From: Shewanella sp.
GTDB lineage: Bacteria > Pseudomonadota > Gammaproteobacteria > Enterobacterales > Shewanellaceae
NCBI GenBank assembly: GCA_004195335.1
Contig: SDWK01000658.1
Coordinates: 1 to 5,820 of the forward strand
Length of the DNA: 5,820 bases
Reading direction: 5' to 3'
The translations under genes and the position numbers were made by a program. The stretch's first letter is position 1. Each line of letters starts with the position of its first letter. Positions 5,304-5,820 of the stretch are shown piece after piece. The notes under the pieces were generated by a model. It had not been told where the DNA came from and did no database searches. It saw nothing but the letters and a program-made list of their open reading frames with translations.

Positions 5304-5801
5304 TTAGCGCAGTGCAAATACCACGGGTTGCTCATACCAGAATTCGATGGCCTGGTCGCCCCGTTTCGCCGGAACATAGCGCCATTTCTTCACGGCCTTG
5401 AGGGCCGCCGAATCCAGACGTGTATAGCCGCTGGTGCGCTTCAGGCGAAGCTCCCCCACGGTGCCGTCGGGCAGGATCAGGATTTCAAGCAGCACCGTAC
5501 CCTCTTCCTTAAGCCTGCGCGAGAGCTTGGGGTAGGCCAGCTTCCGGTTGCTTTGATGTCGGGCATCGGCCCGGGGTGTCATCACAGCAGGGGGTGCGAC
5601 CTCTGGGGACTTCTGGACGGGAACTTCGATCTGTTCCCGCTCTCTGGGTACCGGCTCCGGTTCAAGCCTGGGTACGGGTTTTGACACCGGTTCAGCCTTC
5701 GGCTTCGCTTTGGGCTTCAGCCTGGGCTCTGGTTTCGGTTTGGGCTTGGGTTTCGGCTTCGGTTCGGGCTTGGGTAACAATCCCGGAACGTAGAGGATGA
5801 G
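5304..5801 (-). CDS. TonB-family protein, N-terminus missing at window edge
   Basis: The 165 residues that belong to the genome are the periplasmic part of an energy-transducing TonB-like protein, which would pass inner-membrane proton-motive energy to outer-membrane receptors. Residues about 10-52 are a Pro-Lys/Glu spacer that spans the periplasm. Residues about 88-165 are the TonB C-terminal domain (YPKLSRRLKEEGTVLLEILILPDGTVGELRLKRTSG, LDSAALKAVKKWRYVPAKRG, FWYEQPVVFAL), ending close to the stop as is usual. The N-terminal membrane anchor is absent because the sequence ends. The frame continues through the adapter to a GTG at 5816, adding a false MYKRQ start. No ExbB/ExbD genes are visible, though they could lie beyond the edge. 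Composition is GC-richer than the left half of the window. Confidence 0.92.
   Translation of the reverse strand, partial: LILYVPGLLPKPEPKPKPKPKPKPEPRLKPKAKPKAEPVSKPVPRLEPEPVPREREQIEVPVQKSPEVAPPAVMTPRADARHQSNRKLAYPKLSRRLKEEGTVLLEILILPDGTVGELRLKRTSGYTRLDSAALKAVKKWRYVPAKRGDQAIEFWYEQPVVFALR
5646..5774 (-). repeat. Pro-Lys-rich low-complexity tract within the TonB-like gene
   Basis: Alternating Pro with Lys, Glu and Arg codons (KPEPKPKPKPKPKPEPRLKP onward) gives short irregular repeats on the DNA. Such stretches form the extended periplasmic arm in TonB proteins, and repeat number can vary between strains or be misassembled. Confidence 0.8.
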
Positions 5802-5820
5802 CTGTCTCTTATACACATCT
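5802..5820. other. Nextera/Tn5 mosaic-end adapter (sequencing artefact)
   Basis: The last 19 bases, CTGTCTCTTATACACATCT, are exactly the Tn5 mosaic-end sequence used in Nextera library adapters. They sit flush at the end of the window, so they are almost certainly untrimmed adapter at a contig end, not genomic DNA. Read in reverse they supply GTG TAT AAG AGA CAG, the false start of the tonB-like frame. Confidence 0.97.

Noticed and set aside
5328..5800. Plus-strand frames opposite the TonB-like gene (5328-5684 and 5576-5800)
   Set aside because: They are antisense shadows of the Pro-Lys tract and the TonB C-terminal domain. The minus-strand frame has clear family motifs.
1..5820. CRISPR array, tRNA or rRNA genes
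   Set aside because: No regularly spaced repeats, no tRNA-like cloverleaf and no conserved rRNA segments were seen on reading either strand.

Overview
The window carries six complete protein genes and one gene cut by the right edge. The TonB-family protein at the right edge implies a Gram-negative host. The mixed composition (crp and HAD genes visibly AT-richer, tonB-like gene GC-richer) and the gene set would fit a deltaproteobacterium of the Desulfuromonadales type, but no marker gene is present and this assignment is a weak inference.

Left part (1-1686): a strong terminator hairpin and a short doubtful ORF lie at the left edge. A Crp/Fnr-type regulator on the minus strand is transcribed away from a HAD-family phosphatase on the plus strand. 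The 93 bases between the two chosen starts hold a perfect 8+8 inverted repeat (a good operator candidate) and a run of nine G (minus strand) immediately before the regulator's ATG.

Middle (1687-3905): a NorM-like MATE efflux pump follows the HAD gene on the same strand after a 105-base gap containing a 10-bp hairpin that ends just before the pump's ribosome binding site. The pump converges on a small serine recombinase (resolvase/invertase type) on the minus strand, with a terminator-like hairpin between them. No transposase, terminal repeat or partner gene was found beside the recombinase.

Right part (3906-5820): an approximately 320-base, AT-rich leader ends in a promoter-like pair with tandem and inverted CGATAA repeats just upstream. 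It precedes a two-gene unit of a four-helix DUF2975 membrane protein and a 67-residue Cro/C1-type HTH regulator, closed by a strong terminator. A minus-strand TonB-family protein then runs into the right edge. The last 19 bases are exactly the Nextera/Tn5 mosaic-end adapter, so the right edge is an assembly end and the apparent start of the tonB-like gene is artificial.

Two, possibly three, of the intergenic hairpins share sequence, and two are preceded by a common 17-mer, which suggests a dispersed intergenic repeat family that also acts as terminators. No clearly new multi-gene system is evident. The best leads are the operator-like palindromes, the G-tract at the regulator start, and the DUF2975/HTH unit.
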